DNA from: a bacterium | Lineage (GTDB): Bacteria; UBA9089; CG2-30-40-21; SBAY01 | Length of the DNA: 7,565 bases | Assembly: GCA_030018635.1 (NCBI GenBank) | Contig: JASEHU010000048.1 | Span: forward strand, 3,411 to 10,975 | Direction of reading: 5' to 3' | Part shown: one piece after another, positions 5,742-7,565 of the stretch | Layout: the number at the start of each line of letters is the position of its first letter | How positions within the stretch are numbered: the first letter of the stretch is position 1 | Program-made: the position numbers and the translations under genes | The notes under the pieces: model-generated | Told to the model about the DNA's origin: nothing | Databases searched by the model: none | What the model saw: only the letters and a program-made list of their open reading frames with translations

Positions 5742-5926
5742 AACGAAAAGAATTTGTTCGTTCACTCATAAAAGATGGTTGTGTTTTCTTGAGGCCAGGG
5801 GCTAATCACGATCTTTACATGAACCTTGCTACTGGACGGAAACAACCCATTCCAAGACACACAGAGATTGATAATAATTTGGTGAAACATATTAGAAAGT
5901 ATTTGGGACTGAAGGAGCCTAATTAA
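5738..5926 (+). CDS. hicA: HicA-family mRNA interferase toxin
   Basis: This 62-residue basic protein closely fits the HicA pattern. An N-terminal helix (MKRKEFVRSLIKDGC) leads to FLRPGANHDLYMN, with the expected catalytic histidine at H24. Next comes GRKQPIPRHTEI, and a final helix NLVKHIRKYLGL. HicA has a double-stranded-RNA-binding-like fold and cuts mRNA to stop translation when free of HicB. The catalytic His and the conserved RH pair (R40-H41) are present and the frame is whole, so the toxin looks intact. It starts at the ATGA overlap with hicB. It ends 21 bp before the TadG-like gene, so the pair is embedded between two structural genes and could be co-transcribed with them. Confidence 0.9.
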   Translation: MKRKEFVRSLIKDGCVFLRPGANHDLYMNLATGRKQPIPRHTEIDNNLVKHIRKYLGLKEPN

Positions 5927-5936
5927 TCGTTGGTAG

Positions 5937-5943
5937 AAGGAGG
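5937..5943 (+). promoter_or_regulatory. Ribosome binding site choosing the ATG at 5948
   Basis: AAGGAGG lies 4 nt before the ATG at 5948. The frame is open from a TTG at 5930, but the resulting extension would be translated from the ribosome binding site itself. The family's usual N-terminus begins just before the RERGQ motif, which fits 5948. Confidence 0.65.
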
Positions 5944-5947
5944 AAAG

Positions 5948-7528
5948 ATGTTAAAAAGAGAAAGAGGCCAGGTAGTCATATTCGTAGCCCTATTTATACC
6001 ATTTTTTTTAGGGGTAGCGGCGTTATCGGTGGATGTAGGTAGGGTCTATCTTTTTCGGACACAACTACAAAATGCCTTAGATGCCGCCGTGTTAGCCGGT
6101 GCCTGGCAACTACCGGAAAGCCCTGGTTCAGCAACAACTGAGGCAATTAGATTAGCTCGAGATAATGGCCTCGAAATTAATAATACGCAGGAAATTCCGG
6201 AAATTACAATAGAGGGCACAAAGACAAGCATAAGAGTTACCAGAGAGATAACAACAGTATTTGCCAGGGTTTTAGGGATAGGAACGGTAGCTGTTACAGC
6301 TCAGGCAGCCGCTATCTCTATTCCTTATTCCCCTTCCTATGTCTTTGACTATGTCTATTTTCTTAACAATTGGGGTTGGTTCTATGGAAGAGGTATAACC
6401 GCCAATGGCGATATTCGCTCAAATGGTGATTTTGATTTTAGAGATGAGCCAGGGGTTGCTGGTGATGTCTATGCCTCAGGCGAAATTCGTGGAACATGGA
6501 AAACACCACCTGGCCAATCTTATGAAACCTATCAAGGGGTAAAGAAATTAGAAATGCCCAACCTTCAAACACTTGATTATTACAAAGAATTAGCCTTTGA
6601 AAAAAATAGTTTTATCAAAATAGGAGATACCCTGGTGATTGATAAGGTTTTTGGAGATGAGCAAGGGGAATCAGGTAATATCATCCTTGAAGGCAGCCCC
6701 TCCAACCCCATTGAAATACACGGGCCCGTAGTCATAATAGGTGATGTGGTCATAAAAGGCACAATACAGGGAACTGGAACTATTTATGCCGGTAGAAACA
6801 TCTACATTACCAGTGACATAAATTATAAACATGCCCCTTCCTCCCCTCGCCCTGCCTCTGATGACCCTGAGGTCGTGGACAGATGGGTGGAGGCAAATAA
6901 AGACAAGGATATTATCGGTCTGGCTGCACGAGAAAATGTAATTATCGGTGATTACACCAAAGACCCATATTTTGGGTATTATGGAAATGACAAATGGTAT
7001 TCTAATTATTGGCTCTTTAATATGGGTAGTGAGGATGTAGGTGCGGATGGGATTCCAGATACCAATGTCTGGATAATTGACGAGGAACATCCTCAAGGCT
7101 ACTGGACAGACCCAACCGAAAATGATGGTATCTTTCAGGCAAATACAGAAGACCTTGATAAAGATGGATTATTCGACGATAAATACAACTGGACAGATAT
7201 CCAAACTCAAGTACCAATTACTAACTTTGCTCGACTACCTCCAAATACCGATGAATTTGGTGATCTGGCTACCAATCGAATCAATAAGATTGAATGTGTA
7301 ATTTATACCAATCATGCCTGTGCGGGGAGATTAGGCAATGGGGTGCATTTTAATGGAGCCATCGTCTCCAAAGACGAGACATTAATCTACCGCAATACCA
7401 TTACCTTAAATTATGATGAGCGTATCCACAGTAGATACCGCAAAAACCCAAATTGGTTAATAGACCTCTGCCTACCTCCAGGCTCGAAAACGGTGCAGTT
7501 AGTGCCGTATCAGCAATTCTCATTATGA
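5948..7528 (+). CDS. TadG-like pilus protein with long beta-rich C-terminal domain
   Basis: This 526-residue protein opens with RERGQ and a hydrophobic helix (8-28), then SVDVGRVYLFRTQLQNALDA (27-46). That is the signature of the TadE/TadG-like N-terminal family ('putative Flp pilus-assembly TadG-like'). A short beta domain follows to about 125. Most of the rest (150-290) is rich in short Gly-punctuated strands (GDIRSNG, GDVYASG, GPVVIIGDVVIKG, GTIYAGRNIYI), suggesting a beta-solenoid-like fold. Residues 361-415 are Asp-rich and contain DLDKDGLFDD (402-411), a DxDxDG calcium-type loop. The last 65 residues (GVHFNGAIVSKDETLIY onward) resemble C-terminal regions of PilX-like large pilus proteins. 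The likely position is membrane-anchored with the C-terminal part outside. The N-terminal family call is firm; the solenoid and calcium calls are inference. Confidence 0.8.
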   Translation: MLKRERGQVVIFVALFIPFFLGVAALSVDVGRVYLFRTQLQNALDAAVLAGAWQLPESPGSATTEAIRLARDNGLEINNTQEIPEITIEGTKTSIRVTREITTVFARVLGIGTVAVTAQAAAISIPYSPSYVFDYVYFLNNWGWFYGRGITANGDIRSNGDFDFRDEPGVAGDVYASGEIRGTWKTPPGQSYETYQGVKKLEMPNLQTLDYYKELAFEKNSFIKIGDTLVIDKVFGDEQGESGNIILEGSPSNPIEIHGPVVIIGDVVIKGTIQGTGTIYAGRNIYITSDINYKHAPSSPRPASDDPEVVDRWVEANKDKDIIGLAARENVIIGDYTKDPYFGYYGNDKWYSNYWLFNMGSEDVGADGIPDTNVWIIDEEHPQGYWTDPTENDGIFQANTEDLDKDGLFDDKYNWTDIQTQVPITNFARLPPNTDEFGDLATNRINKIECVIYTNHACAGRLGNGVHFNGAIVSKDETLIYRNTITLNYDERIHSRYRKNPNWLIDLCLPPGSKTVQLVPYQQFSL

Positions 7529-7565
7529 AAATGTGTAAGCAATGAGAAGTGGAGAATAGGGAGAA

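Noticed and set aside
6671..7096. Minus-strand 141-residue frame inside the TadG-like gene
   Set aside because: It has no ribosome binding site and no domain pattern, and lies fully within a gene whose + frame has clear family motifs.
7077..7301. Plus-strand 74-residue frame inside the TadG-like gene
   Set aside because: It overlaps the coding region out of frame, with no ribosome binding site or recognisable motif.

Overview
The window reads as one co-oriented (+ strand) bacterial locus of nine intact genes for pilus or pseudopilus components and a c-di-GMP-type regulator. It is moderately AT-rich, uses standard bacterial starts and stops, and most genes have strong AGGAGG-type ribosome binding sites. 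Type IV prepilin signals, TadE/TadG-like proteins and an RpfG-like HD-GYP regulator suggest an environmental, probably uncultivated, bacterium. I cannot place it in a phylum from the sequence.

Layout. 1-187: a possible MITE-like element with perfect 17-bp terminal inverted repeats. It contains a heptamer-built palindrome and a good sigma70-type promoter facing the genes. 213-848: an unrecognised two-TM coiled-coil protein. 829-1257: a PilV-like minor pilin, overlapping the previous gene. 1298-1516: a small antitoxin-like protein. 1563-1659: a second heptamer palindrome. 1702-2778: a PilW-like minor pilin carrying an EF-hand-like loop and a related second loop. 2781-2926: a third and largest heptamer palindrome. 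2947-4941: a REC-GGDDF-REC-HD-GYP regulator. 4936-5015: a fourth palindrome. 5054-5479: a TadE-like pseudopilin. 5550-5926: a hicB-hicA toxin-antitoxin pair. 5948-7528: a TadG-like protein with a long beta-rich C-terminal region. The window ends just after this gene, in a purine-rich stretch that may start another repeat.

How it may work together. The two minor pilins, TadE and TadG-like proteins would form or prime a surface filament or secretion pseudopilus, possibly stabilised by calcium. The regulator would receive two phosphorylation inputs and degrade c-di-GMP through an apparently complete HD-GYP domain. Its GGDEF domain looks degenerate. The toxin-antitoxin genes look like insertions between structural genes.

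The most unusual feature is that every intergenic gap over about 100 bp (four of four) holds an inverted array of 7-9 bp units, each with a different unit word. In the first, the two arms differ by exactly one heptamer. They look like a family of expanding palindromic short repeats that may act on mRNA or DNA structure between the genes.
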